64,000 bases of DNA. It comes from JAPPOI01 sp028818055. Lineage in GTDB: Bacteria > Pseudomonadota > Alphaproteobacteria > Rhodobacterales > Rhodobacteraceae. The position numbers and the translations under genes were made by a program. Below are positions 1-8,913 of this stretch, piece after piece. The stretch is taken from NCBI GenBank assembly GCA_965267405.1, contig OZ253954.1, forward strand, positions 2,294,001-2,358,000, in the 5' to 3' direction. Position 1 is the stretch's first letter. The number at the start of each line of letters is the position of its first letter. The notes below the pieces were generated by a model. It was not told the origin of the DNA, made no database searches, and saw nothing but the letters and a program-made list of their open reading frames with translations.

Positions 1-1032
1 TCATTCACAAACAACGAACTTGAAGGTGGACAGGGCGCTGATTCACTGACCGGCGGCGCTGGCATCGACACGCTGAGCTATGCTGGTGATGTCGCTGGAG
101 TAAACGTGTCGCTGGACACAGGTTTGGCCAGTGGCGGTGACGCCGCCGGTGATACTTTCACTGGATTCGAAAATCTGCGTGGAGGGGCGGGCGCCGACGC
201 CTTGACCGGTAATGACTTCGCAAATTCGCTTTTTGGTGGCGGCGGGATCGACACCCTGACCGGGCTGGATGGCGACGACACGCTTGAAGGTGGCGCGTCA
301 GGTGATCTTTTGCAGGGCGGTGCTGGTAGCGATACCGCCAGTTACACTGACGCCGCCAGCGCTGTCACCGTGAACCTGGGAACATCGACCTACAGTGGTT
401 CCGACGCCCAAGGTGACGTATTGTCGTCCATCGAAAATTTGATCGGATCAGCCTGGGCTGATGTCCTGACGGGCGATGGTGCGGAAAATGTGATCGAAGG
501 CGGGGCAGGCGCAGACACATTGGAAGGTGGCGCGGGAACCGACACACTAAGCTATGCCGACAGTAACACACGGGTTGTGGTGGACCTCTTGAATGGAAAC
601 GCTCTTCTGGGTCACGCCGACGGAGATGTGATCTCTGGCTTTGAAAATCTCAGTGGGTCGCGATTGCCAGACTATTTGCTCGGCGACAACTCAGGCAATG
701 TATTGAGCGGAGGTTCCGGGGTTGACCGGTTGGAAGCCCGGGACGGCGACGACACGCTGATCGGAGGCACACAGAACGACAATCTCAAAGGTGGCGCTGG
801 CGCGGATGTCTTCGTTCTGAACGAAGGTGATGGTGCTGATCTCATCGATGACTGGGAAAATGACCTCGACCGCATCGACGTCTCGGACTTTGGGATCACG
901 TTTTCTGAAATTTTGTCATCAACTACGGAACTCCCAATCGGTGCCTTGTTCATCGACTTCGGCGCCGGCGACAGCTTTCAAATTAATGACTTTGCACTCG
1001 CAGATTTCGACGCGGGCGATGTAATCGTTTAG
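1..1032 (+). CDS. RTX calcium-binding repeat protein, C-terminal part (5' end outside window)
   Basis: The frame is open from base 1, so this is the C-terminal 343 residues of a longer protein. It carries clusters of glycine- and aspartate-rich nonapeptides of the GGxGxDxLx type (for example GGAGADTLEGGAGTDTL), separated by 40-60 residue linkers of the 'SYADxxxxVxVxL' kind. These repeats bind calcium and fold as a parallel beta-roll after export. The tail after the last repeat cluster (ADVFVLNEGDGADLIDDW onward) resembles the C-terminal secretion region of type I substrates. A type I ABC protein and HlyD adaptor at 4941-7921 are plausible exporters. What the N-terminal part does cannot be told from this window. 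Confidence 0.93.
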   Translation, partial: SFTNNELEGGQGADSLTGGAGIDTLSYAGDVAGVNVSLDTGLASGGDAAGDTFTGFENLRGGAGADALTGNDFANSLFGGGGIDTLTGLDGDDTLEGGASGDLLQGGAGSDTASYTDAASAVTVNLGTSTYSGSDAQGDVLSSIENLIGSAWADVLTGDGAENVIEGGAGADTLEGGAGTDTLSYADSNTRVVVDLLNGNALLGHADGDVISGFENLSGSRLPDYLLGDNSGNVLSGGSGVDRLEARDGDDTLIGGTQNDNLKGGAGADVFVLNEGDGADLIDDWENDLDRIDVSDFGITFSEILSSTTELPIGALFIDFGAGDSFQINDFALADFDAGDVIV

Positions 1033-1048
1033 TTTAGGAAAATTGCAT

Positions 1049-1861
1049 ATGGGCGACATGGCAACCATTGATGCTTCTCCGGCCGCGCGACTGTCGCATC
1101 CGGTTTTCTTCATGCACATCGCAAAGACCGCTGGGTCGTACTTGAACGCTTGTTTAAGCGATGCTGTTGGCCCTGACCGGATGTTGACGCACATCGAAAA
1201 CCGGCTGGGCAGCGATCAGGCACTGGCATCCGCACTGAGTTCTGGGATCGAAGTGTTTTCCGGCCACGTTATGCTTGGTCTGTGGGACAAACTGGCGTCG
1301 TCGGAAACTCGCAAGTTTCGCCTAGTTACGATGGTTCGTGAGCCTATCGCTCACATTGCGTCTCATATCCATTGGCTGGACCACTACAACCGGCCCGACA
1401 AGCGCCCGGGTTATCGCGCGTTGGACGAAGACCACCGCAGGATTGTCGATCGGATCGGAAGCATCAATCTGAAAGACGTGGGTCAACTAGATGCGTTTCT
1501 GACCGGGCTTTCAGGAACTGAAATGCGCCTTCTGGACAATTGTCAGTCTCGCTATTTCATCATGTCGGGTGGTCGCGATATCGAAACCACCCGACCCATG
1601 ACGTTGATGGATCGCGACGCAGTCTCAAACGCGATGCGGCGGTTTTCCGTGATTGCTTGTCAGGACAACCTGGACCGCGACATAGGCCGAATATCCCTGG
1701 CCATCGGGATCAGGATCGAAACCCGAAACGAAAGGATAAATGTGGCGCAATCCGAACGCCGGATCGATATTGAAAACCCTGTCATCCGCCAGGTCTTAAG
1801 CAAGAGAACACTGGTCGATCAGTGGCTGTGGCGCCACGTTGTCAAAGGCTCTTCAACATGA
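1049..1861 (+). CDS. Sulfotransferase-family protein
   Basis: The protein has 270 residues. Near the N-terminus the segment FFMHIAKTAGSYLN matches the 5'-phosphosulfate loop of the Sulfotransfer_2 type (HIxKTxGS). About 80 residues later MVREPIAHIASHIHW resembles the RxPxxRxxSxY-like 3'-phosphate element. Such enzymes move sulfate from PAPS to a glycan hydroxyl. ATG 1049 is preferred over the TTG at 1043 because AGGAA at 1036-1040 sits 8 bases before it. The gene overlaps the next by ATGA, which suggests translational coupling with a glycosyltransferase and a role in sulfating a surface polysaccharide. The acceptor is unknown. Confidence 0.75.
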   Translation: MGDMATIDASPAARLSHPVFFMHIAKTAGSYLNACLSDAVGPDRMLTHIENRLGSDQALASALSSGIEVFSGHVMLGLWDKLASSETRKFRLVTMVREPIAHIASHIHWLDHYNRPDKRPGYRALDEDHRRIVDRIGSINLKDVGQLDAFLTGLSGTEMRLLDNCQSRYFIMSGGRDIETTRPMTLMDRDAVSNAMRRFSVIACQDNLDRDIGRISLAIGIRIETRNERINVAQSERRIDIENPVIRQVLSKRTLVDQWLWRHVVKGSST

Positions 1862-4191
1862 CGCCAACCGAAAAAAGTAAAGAACGCGAGCCGGCTGTCC
1901 TTGTCATAATCGCGGTGTTTGAGCCGAACTTTGACTTTCTGGCAGAGCAGATCGCGTCGATTGCCGATCAAACCCATCCGGCAGACCATGTCGTTGCCGT
2001 CATTGCGGACGGCAAGTCATCCAGTGGAACGCGCAAATTATTGTCAAAGCACGGATTTGTCTTCACAATCGTTGATGCGCCGCTTCCATCACCGTCATAC
2101 AAAAGTTTTGAACTTGGCTTGGCGACGGCGCTCGAAATAGCGCCTGAAGATGCTGTATTTGCACTGTCGGACCAAGATGACATTTGGGCATCGGACAAGA
2201 TCACCAAATCCCTTATCCGGCTTAAGTCCTGCAGAGCAGAGCTAGTTCACAGCGATACGCGTGTTGTGGACTCAGATGGCCGACAAATCCGCCCATCGTT
2301 GCATCGTGCTGAAAAGCGTTCGCCACGTGCTCAGGTTGGCGAGCTTCTAATCGAAAATTCGGTCACCGGGATGACGGTTCTGATGTCTCGTCGTGTTGTC
2401 GAGACGGCTTTGCCGTTCCCGGCACAATCCGCGATGTTTTTTCACCACGACCTATGGCTGGCCTTGGTCGCTTCGGCGATTGGTAAATGCGAATTTATTG
2501 ATGAACCTTTGGTAGATTACCGGCAACACGGGGAAAACGTTGTCGGGGCCAAAACGACGCCAGAGCCATCCTTTCGAATTGGGTCGAAAGACTGGTTCCG
2601 CGATTGGGCGGGGCGTTACGCTATTGCGGTCTATCTTGCGAAATGTCTGGCCATTCGAATTGAGCGTTTGCAGTCAGATGCTTCGGCCTTTCTGACGCCA
2701 GTGACCCAAAATCAGCTTGCGCCCTACCTGTCCAGATCTGGGATTGGGCTTGGATTTTTCCGTGTATTCGTTCGTTCGCTGTCCAGGTTTCGAATTCAAG
2801 CCGCCTGGTGCGCGGTAATGTTTGCTTGCGTCGGGCTAGGCAAATTTGCGTGGGCCACTCGTGAAGCCCTCTTTCCTGACCTTCTTCCACAATTGACCGA
2901 GTTTGACCGAAAACTCTTTTCGCAGGCTCCCGGTGCTCAGCCAGGTACGGTCGAACAGATTGCTCCAGCCGGTGGTGCGCCGAACGAGCCAACCACAGTC
3001 CCATCCGAACCGGCGCACAAATTCCAAGACACAAGAACAATTCGAAGGTTCGACGTTTCAATTAACCCGTCGCGCCCGCCTGGATTTGCAATCATGGTGC
3101 CGACCTTGAATCCAAGTGAAATGTTTGCCGGCATCGCAACCGCATTGGACGTCGGCGTCGGACTTGCCCAAGCCGGAATACCGGTGCAGTTCATTGCCAC
3201 AGATTTACCGATCCGAGACGCATCCCAGTCCCGGGCATTCATTTTCGGCCGCGCTGGCACGAATGCTGCATCGATTTCAGGACTGATCGACGTCACATGC
3301 GGACGGAAAGCCAACCAAATTGCGCTTTCACCCTTGGACCGGCTGTTTGCGACAGCGTGGTGGACCGCCCACCTGGCCCAAGACATGATCAGCAACACGG
3401 AATTGGTAAAGGATCATTTTTACTATTTAATTCAAGATTTTGAACCCGGATTCTATCCATGGGGCGCGGAATATGCCGCCGCGATGGAAAGCTACCAGTT
3501 CCAGTATCGGCCAATATTCAATTCAGAGCCTTTGGCCCGTTACTTCAGTGATCATGGTATTTGCCCGAACATGTCTTCGAGCGCGGTTTTTCGCCCCTCG
3601 ATTGACATTGATCGATATCTTAAAGTCCCGCGAAAGCCAGGGAAAGTTCCCCGGTTGGCGGTGTACGGCCGACCAGAGGTTGCGAGAAACCTATTCCCGA
3701 CGGCCGTTACATCGCTCGATCGATTTCTGGTTCAGTCAGACTTTGGTCCGGACGATATTGAGCTGGTCAGCGTTGGAATGGTCCATCCTGATATCGATTT
3801 CCGGACAGGGCACCGCCTCAAAAGTCTCGGCAAGATCCCCTGGGACGATTACCCTGATTTTCTTGGCACGGTCGACTTTGGGCTCTCACTTATGCTGTCG
3901 CCCCATCCCAGCCACCCTCCACTTGAAATGGCGGCCGCCGGTGTCCGTGTTGTCACAAACCACTTTGGACCCAAGAACCTGGGCGCGGTGGCACCAGCAC
4001 TCATTTCCACGTCATCTGCCATCACAGATGTGGTTGAGGGACTAAAACGTGCTGTCGCCCTTCCACCGGTCTGTAGCGAAGACCGCGTGACGTCTATTGA
4101 TGCTCTCGGGAAGCCACTTGGCGAAGTCGTTCACAGCATTGCATCGGCGTTTGAAGCATCTGAACCCGTTGAGCTTGCGAAGGCTGGTTAG
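1858..4191 (+). CDS. Two-domain glycosyltransferase: GT2 fused to WsaF-like glycosyltransferase
   Basis: The protein has 777 residues. Residues about 10-250 form a GT2 (GT-A fold) domain with VLVIIAVFEPNFDFL at the start and the DxD-like SDQDDIW at 104-110, as in rhamnosyltransferase-type GT2 proteins. A linker of roughly 100 residues with hydrophobic stretches follows. From about residue 395 a second domain, with FYYLIQDFEPGFYPWG and later HPSHPPLEMAAAGVRVVTN, resembles WsaF-type rhamnosyltransferases (GT-B fold). The two active sites may add two successive sugars. The start is the ATG overlapping the upstream stop; a GTG at 1822 is less likely. The gene belongs to the plus-strand surface-glycan run. 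Confidence 0.8.
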   Translation: MTPTEKSKEREPAVLVIIAVFEPNFDFLAEQIASIADQTHPADHVVAVIADGKSSSGTRKLLSKHGFVFTIVDAPLPSPSYKSFELGLATALEIAPEDAVFALSDQDDIWASDKITKSLIRLKSCRAELVHSDTRVVDSDGRQIRPSLHRAEKRSPRAQVGELLIENSVTGMTVLMSRRVVETALPFPAQSAMFFHHDLWLALVASAIGKCEFIDEPLVDYRQHGENVVGAKTTPEPSFRIGSKDWFRDWAGRYAIAVYLAKCLAIRIERLQSDASAFLTPVTQNQLAPYLSRSGIGLGFFRVFVRSLSRFRIQAAWCAVMFACVGLGKFAWATREALFPDLLPQLTEFDRKLFSQAPGAQPGTVEQIAPAGGAPNEPTTVPSEPAHKFQDTRTIRRFDVSINPSRPPGFAIMVPTLNPSEMFAGIATALDVGVGLAQAGIPVQFIATDLPIRDASQSRAFIFGRAGTNAASISGLIDVTCGRKANQIALSPLDRLFATAWWTAHLAQDMISNTELVKDHFYYLIQDFEPGFYPWGAEYAAAMESYQFQYRPIFNSEPLARYFSDHGICPNMSSSAVFRPSIDIDRYLKVPRKPGKVPRLAVYGRPEVARNLFPTAVTSLDRFLVQSDFGPDDIELVSVGMVHPDIDFRTGHRLKSLGKIPWDDYPDFLGTVDFGLSLMLSPHPSHPPLEMAAAGVRVVTNHFGPKNLGAVAPALISTSSAITDVVEGLKRAVALPPVCSEDRVTSIDALGKPLGEVVHSIASAFEASEPVELAKAG

Positions 4192-4194
4192 ACG

Positions 4195-4944
4195 ATGGGT
4201 GGTTACTTCGGAAAGGCATTTGGACTTGCTTCACGTTTGCGCCAGCAGTTTTATGATCATGCGGTCTTGGACCGTCTGGTCGCAGTTTCGATACTACCAT
4301 TTATCTTGTTGATATTGATCATTATTTATCCAATTGCCCTAGCCACTCAAGGGCGGCCATTCTTGTATGCGTCAGAACGCATGCGCTCAGAAAAGAGCAG
4401 CTTTCGCCTTTACAAGATCCGAACGATGCGCCCAAGCGATCGTGGCCCGATTGCCGTTCTGGGTGGTGACCAGACGAACCGGATAACCCGATTGGGGCAC
4501 ATTCTCCGATCCAGTCGCATCGACGAACTTCCGCAAATTTTCAATGTTCTAAAAGGTGACATGCGGTTTATAGGTCCGCGTCCGCCGCTGCGCCAACATG
4601 TGGCGGAGTATCCGGATCACTTTGCCCAGGTCTTAAAGTCAAAACCAGGGATCACTGGTTTGGCGACGGTTCTCGTTTATAGGCGCGAAAGCCGCATTCT
4701 CCGGAAATGCACAACGCCGTTGCAAACCGAGCAGACGTACCGAACGCATTGCCTGCCACTGAAGATGCGCCTGGATGCGATTTACGCTCGGCATCGCTCA
4801 CTGGCATTGGATGCATTCATCGTTTTTCGAACGGTTCAGTGCCTGTTTCGCGCGTTACGACCTAACTTGTCGCCGTCGGGAACTGAACAGCGGAACTATC
4901 GCCTCGAAAGCAGCGGCCGCACCCACATCGAAGACGCCGCTTAG
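4195..4944 (+). CDS. Polyprenyl-phosphate sugar-1-phosphate transferase (initiating glycosyltransferase)
   Basis: The protein has 249 residues and is of the bacterial sugar transferase family (WbaP/ExoY-like catalytic core). A single membrane segment lies at about 28-50. It is followed by the family motifs FRLYKIRTM (70-78), the catalytic RIDELPQ (108-114) and GDMRFIGPRPPL (121-132). The family transfers a sugar phosphate to undecaprenyl phosphate to start polysaccharide assembly on the inner membrane. The start lies 3 bases after the preceding stop. Its stop overlaps the stop of the convergent hlyD-like gene (shared TTAG at 4941-4944). The sugar donor cannot be deduced. Confidence 0.88.
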   Translation: MGGYFGKAFGLASRLRQQFYDHAVLDRLVAVSILPFILLILIIIYPIALATQGRPFLYASERMRSEKSSFRLYKIRTMRPSDRGPIAVLGGDQTNRITRLGHILRSSRIDELPQIFNVLKGDMRFIGPRPPLRQHVAEYPDHFAQVLKSKPGITGLATVLVYRRESRILRKCTTPLQTEQTYRTHCLPLKMRLDAIYARHRSLALDAFIVFRTVQCLFRALRPNLSPSGTEQRNYRLESSGRTHIEDAA

Positions 4945-6239
4945 CCCTCTCGTAATGCACGGTCGAGATAGTCGGTCAATGGTTGCAGGAAATAGGACAG
5001 TGGCGAACGGTCGCTTGTTTTCAGAAATGCTTCAACGGGCATGCCAGGCAGTAGGTCGAGTTGTGAAACTTCCAAATTGCCGGTGTCTGGAATGATCTTC
5101 ACACGATAAAAATGCTTGTTCGCTGTATCGCTGAAAAGCGCGTCAGCCGAGATTTCAACGACAGTGCCGCTTAGCTCTGGTGTTGTGCGTGCGTCAAACG
5201 ACGAGAACTTCAACAGCGCCGATTGGCCATGGTGAATGTCATCAATGTGAGCGGCCTCAAGTTGCGAAGACACAATCAACGGCTGATCTTGCGGCACGAT
5301 GGTCATGATGGTTTCGCCAGCCTGGATGACCGTATGCAAAGCATGCACGGTCGAATTGTGAACGATCCCTGAAACGGGAGCACGAATTGACATTCTGCGG
5401 ATACGCTCCTCCAAGGAACGAAACTGCGCTGCCAAATCAACTTCCTGATACTCAAGGTCTCTGAGCGTCGCGATGGCGGTCTCGCGATGAGCCGTCGACA
5501 AGCTGACGCCTCGAAGTCTGAGTTCCGCGACCTCAGATTGCGCTTTGGCCATGTCGGCCGTCAAACTGCCAATGTCACCGCGAAGTCGTGCTGCTTCGCG
5601 TTCCATCGCCGAGACCTTGGCGGCCTGCGCCAATCCACGGGTCAAGAGGTCGCGCTGGACATTAAGTTCTGTGGCCAAAAGCCTGCTTTGCTCTTGCACC
5701 GCGTCGCGTTGGGCCATCATTCCAATGATGGCGTTTCTCGTTTGTTTGACTTGCTCGCCGATTTCGTCGTGGCTTTGTGCAAGCGCTTGGTGACGCGTAT
5801 CGAAAAGTCGTCGCTGACCGTCCAATTGTCGTTGAATTTCAGGATCTTCGGTCGCTTTGTCTTCCAAATCATCCGTGAACTGAAACGAAGGGCTTCCATC
5901 GCGTTCCGCTTCCAATCGCGCGCGTCTGGCCGAAAGCTCGACCAGACGCCGATCCAAAGCGGACAATTCGGATTGCAGAAACGTATCATCCAGTCGAACC
6001 AATATGTCGCCAGCCGAAACGAAGTCTCCGTCGCGATGCTGGATCTGTGCGACAACCCCGCCGTCGGGGTGCTGGACCACCTGCGAATTGTTTGAAACTT
6101 CGACTTTTCCGTGCGCGATCACTGCACCAGATAGTGTTGCGGTGGCGCCCCAAAACCCGACCGTTGTGAACAGCAGCCCGCAAGTAGCCAAGCCAATGAC
6201 GACGGGAAAGCGCACACTCCATTTGCTGTCCCCGCTCAT
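4941..6239 (-). CDS. Type I secretion periplasmic adaptor, HlyD family
   Basis: The protein has 432 residues. One N-terminal membrane segment (about 10-33) is followed by a beta-barrel/lipoyl segment (GKVEVSNNSQVVQHPDGGVVAQI), a long coiled coil (about 100-270) and the second lipoyl half with the typical RAPVSGIVHNSTVH. The C-terminal domain includes LLPGMPVEAFLKT. Adaptors of this kind (HlyD, PrsE) link the inner-membrane ABC protein to an outer-membrane TolC channel. The start ATG overlaps the upstream ABC gene's stop by 4 bases, so the two are translationally coupled. No TolC-like gene is present in the window. Confidence 0.93.
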   Translation of the reverse strand: MSGDSKWSVRFPVVIGLATCGLLFTTVGFWGATATLSGAVIAHGKVEVSNNSQVVQHPDGGVVAQIQHRDGDFVSAGDILVRLDDTFLQSELSALDRRLVELSARRARLEAERDGSPSFQFTDDLEDKATEDPEIQRQLDGQRRLFDTRHQALAQSHDEIGEQVKQTRNAIIGMMAQRDAVQEQSRLLATELNVQRDLLTRGLAQAAKVSAMEREAARLRGDIGSLTADMAKAQSEVAELRLRGVSLSTAHRETAIATLRDLEYQEVDLAAQFRSLEERIRRMSIRAPVSGIVHNSTVHALHTVIQAGETIMTIVPQDQPLIVSSQLEAAHIDDIHHGQSALLKFSSFDARTTPELSGTVVEISADALFSDTANKHFYRVKIIPDTGNLEVSQLDLLPGMPVEAFLKTSDRSPLSYFLQPLTDYLDRALREG

Positions 6240-7921
6240 GCCGATGTTTCCATTGGAACCGGTAAACGCAACCCGGTCGGATTCTTTGTCAGTTTTCGAA
6301 GAACTTCTTCGCGCGGACCGCAGCCAACAAGACGGCCGCGTTCAATCACAGCCAACCGATCGCACTCCGATATGGCAGTTGGTCTGTGGGTCATCAGGAG
6401 TATTGCGGCGCCTCTGGACTTCTCCTGTCGAATGGCCGCGTTCAGCGCAGTTGTCCCGTCAGCGTCCAGAGCGGAATTGGGTTCATCGAGGATGATCAAA
6501 CGGGGTCCGCCGTACACGGCACGCGCCAATGCGATGCGTTGCGATTGGCCGCCGGAAAGCTGCTTTGAGGCAGGCGAAATCAGGGTGTCATATCCATCTT
6601 TGAGCATCGTAATCAGGTCATGCGCCCCGGCTATTTGCGCAGCATATGTAACTTCGTTGCTTGAGGCTTCGTCGGTGAAGCGTGAGATGTTTTCACCCAA
6701 AGTCCCGGGAAGTAATGCCGTGGATTGTGGTAAGTATCCAATATATCTGGATAAATCTTCTCCGGCGTATTGCCGCATTAATGCTCCCCCCAAACGTACT
6801 TCACCAATCGACGGGTGCAATTCGCCACAGGCGACCCGAGCCAAGGTCGTTTTGCCAGAGCCGCTTCGACCTATCACCCCAACAGCTTCACCCGGCTGGA
6901 CCGACAGCGAAACATTGTAGAGCAGGGCGGGCTGGCCGGGGCCACCACTAAGTGTCACCCCCTCAATTTTGAGCCCCGATTTTGGCTCCGGCAGAGATAT
7001 GGTCGGAGGAGAGCTTCGCTTTTCTTGATTTGCTTTGCGAACGCGTTTCCACGACTGCAGTGCGCCATCAATCTGCGACCATCGCGCAATGATCTGCTCA
7101 ACCGGAGCAAGTGCGCGCCCAAGCAGTATTGATGCCGCAATCATCGCACCAGCTGTGATCTGACTTTGCAAGACCAGGAAAGCCCCGACAGCCAAGATGA
7201 TCGATTGTAAGGCCAGTCTGACGGCCTTCGTCAGGGACGCCATCGTTTGTGTGATTTCATTGGTGCGTAGCGCGGCCGCAAGCGCCGCCTGCGAAAGCTC
7301 GGACCATCGCGACACCAAGCGATCCTCAAGATTTTGACCGAGTATGAACTGCCTGTCCGCCGCAATGCTTTCAGCAAAAATGCGCGCGCTCTCATCCCTT
7401 TTTCTGGCGATCAATGTGTCCCGATGACTCATCCAGTGGGATGTGATCGTCAAAACAATCAACATGAGACCACCTGCAATCGCCGTCCACCCCAATAGCG
7501 GATGGAAAATGAAAATCGCCGCGAAGAACAAAGGAGAGAATGGTAAGTCCAGCACCGCCGTCACTGCCGGAGATGCGATGCACCTTTGAACAGTATTGAG
7601 GTCCGCAACTGTTGCTTTTCTCTCAGAATTTCTGTGCCGCAGTGCGCCAAGAAATATCGGCTGCTCTAACTTGGTTTGAAGTTTGGCACCCAATCTCGAA
7701 AGCACACGGGCCCGCGCCATGTCGAGAAGCCAAAGATGCGTATAAAGGCAGACCACAAATACAGTGAGCACAACCAGGGTTTCTTGCGACCGTGACGATA
7801 AAACCCGGTCATACACCTGCAACATAAAGAGCGGCCCGGTCAGCATAAGCAAATTTATGAAAATGCTGAATAAAAATGAAATTGTTAGCAGCCTCGCAAG
7901 GATCTTTTGGGTGCCAACCAT
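6236..7921 (-). CDS. Type I secretion system permease/ATPase (PrsD/HlyB-like ABC protein)
   Basis: The protein has 561 residues. An exporter membrane domain occupies about 10-290 and a nucleotide-binding domain follows, with Walker A GRSGSGKTT (351-359), signature LSGGQSQR (455-462) and Walker B LIILDE (475-480). It has no peptidase C39 domain, as is usual for RTX exporters of the PrsD/AprD class. The frame is open further upstream to 8143, but that would overlap the preceding glycosyltransferase by about 200 bases. ATG 7921 leaves a 17-base gap and gives the usual family length. With the HlyD-like gene it forms an exporter whose candidate substrate is the RTX protein at the window start. Confidence 0.92.
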   Translation of the reverse strand: MVGTQKILARLLTISFLFSIFINLLMLTGPLFMLQVYDRVLSSRSQETLVVLTVFVVCLYTHLWLLDMARARVLSRLGAKLQTKLEQPIFLGALRHRNSERKATVADLNTVQRCIASPAVTAVLDLPFSPLFFAAIFIFHPLLGWTAIAGGLMLIVLTITSHWMSHRDTLIARKRDESARIFAESIAADRQFILGQNLEDRLVSRWSELSQAALAAALRTNEITQTMASLTKAVRLALQSIILAVGAFLVLQSQITAGAMIAASILLGRALAPVEQIIARWSQIDGALQSWKRVRKANQEKRSSPPTISLPEPKSGLKIEGVTLSGGPGQPALLYNVSLSVQPGEAVGVIGRSGSGKTTLARVACGELHPSIGEVRLGGALMRQYAGEDLSRYIGYLPQSTALLPGTLGENISRFTDEASSNEVTYAAQIAGAHDLITMLKDGYDTLISPASKQLSGGQSQRIALARAVYGGPRLIILDEPNSALDADGTTALNAAIRQEKSRGAAILLMTHRPTAISECDRLAVIERGRLVGCGPREEVLRKLTKNPTGLRLPVPMETSA

Positions 7922-7938
7922 GTCCTGATTTTCCGCCA

Positions 7939-8913
7939 CTACAATCTGCCTAAAACTGCCGCTGTCCAAAGTGCGACGGTGCCGCGGCGCGTTTGCCGCG
8001 TCAGGCCCGAGCGAGAAAAGCCTCGAAGTCGGCCAACAACGTTTCGGCCTCGGCTCGATTTGAATTCTGCCAGTCGTTCTTGGTTTTCGGGCGTAAGACG
8101 ATCTTTCTCGCGCCAAAGCGCTTCGATGTTTCCGTTTATCCATACCGAGAAACGCCCCGCGAGGATTTGGCGTCCGCGGGTCAGGTAAGCTCGAATGGTG
8201 TCATTGGAACCGACTTCGTTGCCTGAATGTTGGCGATAGAAAAGGGATGGCTCAGCGTCGAAAATCATGCGCCCGCCCGCGCCTGTCACCATTTGATAAC
8301 ACCACCAATCATGGGCGATGACGTTTCGCGCATTCAGGCTGGCTGGCTGCAATATGTCGAGCGACGCACGGTTCAGAACCATCGTGTTTCCACCAGCAAT
8401 GTTTTGCACCAACGCGTTGCCAAATCCTGGTCGGCGGGCGAATGCGATTGAGTTTCGCTGGGAAACCAAGTTGACATCGGTGATGGCGGTTCGACTTCCA
8501 TAAATGGCCGGACCGGTTTCAGGACTTAGCTTGGTGAGCGCGCGTTCAAGCTTTCGAGGAAACCAAACGTCATCCTGATCACAGAATGCGAGATAGGGCG
8601 TTTGTCCGCCGGCGCGTAGAAGCGACAGAAAGTTTTGTGCGGACCCCTTACACGGACCACGCAAGAACAAAATCTTCTTCTCTGGATTACAGGCTTGGAA
8701 ATCTGCCACGACCTTAGCTGTTCCGTCGCGAGAGCAGTCATCAGACACAATCAAAGACCAGTCTTTGTGTGTCTGGGCTAGCAAACTTTCCAATTGGGCG
8801 CCTAAGAACCTTGCGCCATTGAACGAGGCCAAGGCGATAGTCACATGTGCCGGTGATTGCACCGGTGTAAGTTGTTGAATGGGTGGCGTGGCAACTTCGA
8901 TTTGATGAGTCAT
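7939..8913 (-). CDS. Glycosyltransferase family 2
   Basis: The protein has 324 residues. It begins with a GT2 core: VTIALASFNGARFLGAQLESLL, then IVSDDCSRDGT for nucleotide binding, and the DQDDVW metal-site motif about 100 residues in. Conserved HDWWCYQMVTGAGG and YRQHSGNEVG segments follow, as in rhamnosyltransferase-like GT2 enzymes. It probably adds a sugar to the polysaccharide exported by the neighbouring Kps proteins. Its ATG overlaps the kpsM-like stop by 4 bases, and the type I ABC gene follows after 17 bases, so it sits inside one polycistron. Confidence 0.9.
   Translation of the reverse strand: MTHQIEVATPPIQQLTPVQSPAHVTIALASFNGARFLGAQLESLLAQTHKDWSLIVSDDCSRDGTAKVVADFQACNPEKKILFLRGPCKGSAQNFLSLLRAGGQTPYLAFCDQDDVWFPRKLERALTKLSPETGPAIYGSRTAITDVNLVSQRNSIAFARRPGFGNALVQNIAGGNTMVLNRASLDILQPASLNARNVIAHDWWCYQMVTGAGGRMIFDAEPSLFYRQHSGNEVGSNDTIRAYLTRGRQILAGRFSVWINGNIEALWREKDRLTPENQERLAEFKSSRGRNVVGRLRGFSRSGLTRQTRRGTVALWTAAVLGRL

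Noticed and set aside
1..1032. DNA-level tandem repeats in the RTX gene
   Set aside because: The repetition is at protein level only; codons vary between units, so it is not a recent DNA expansion.
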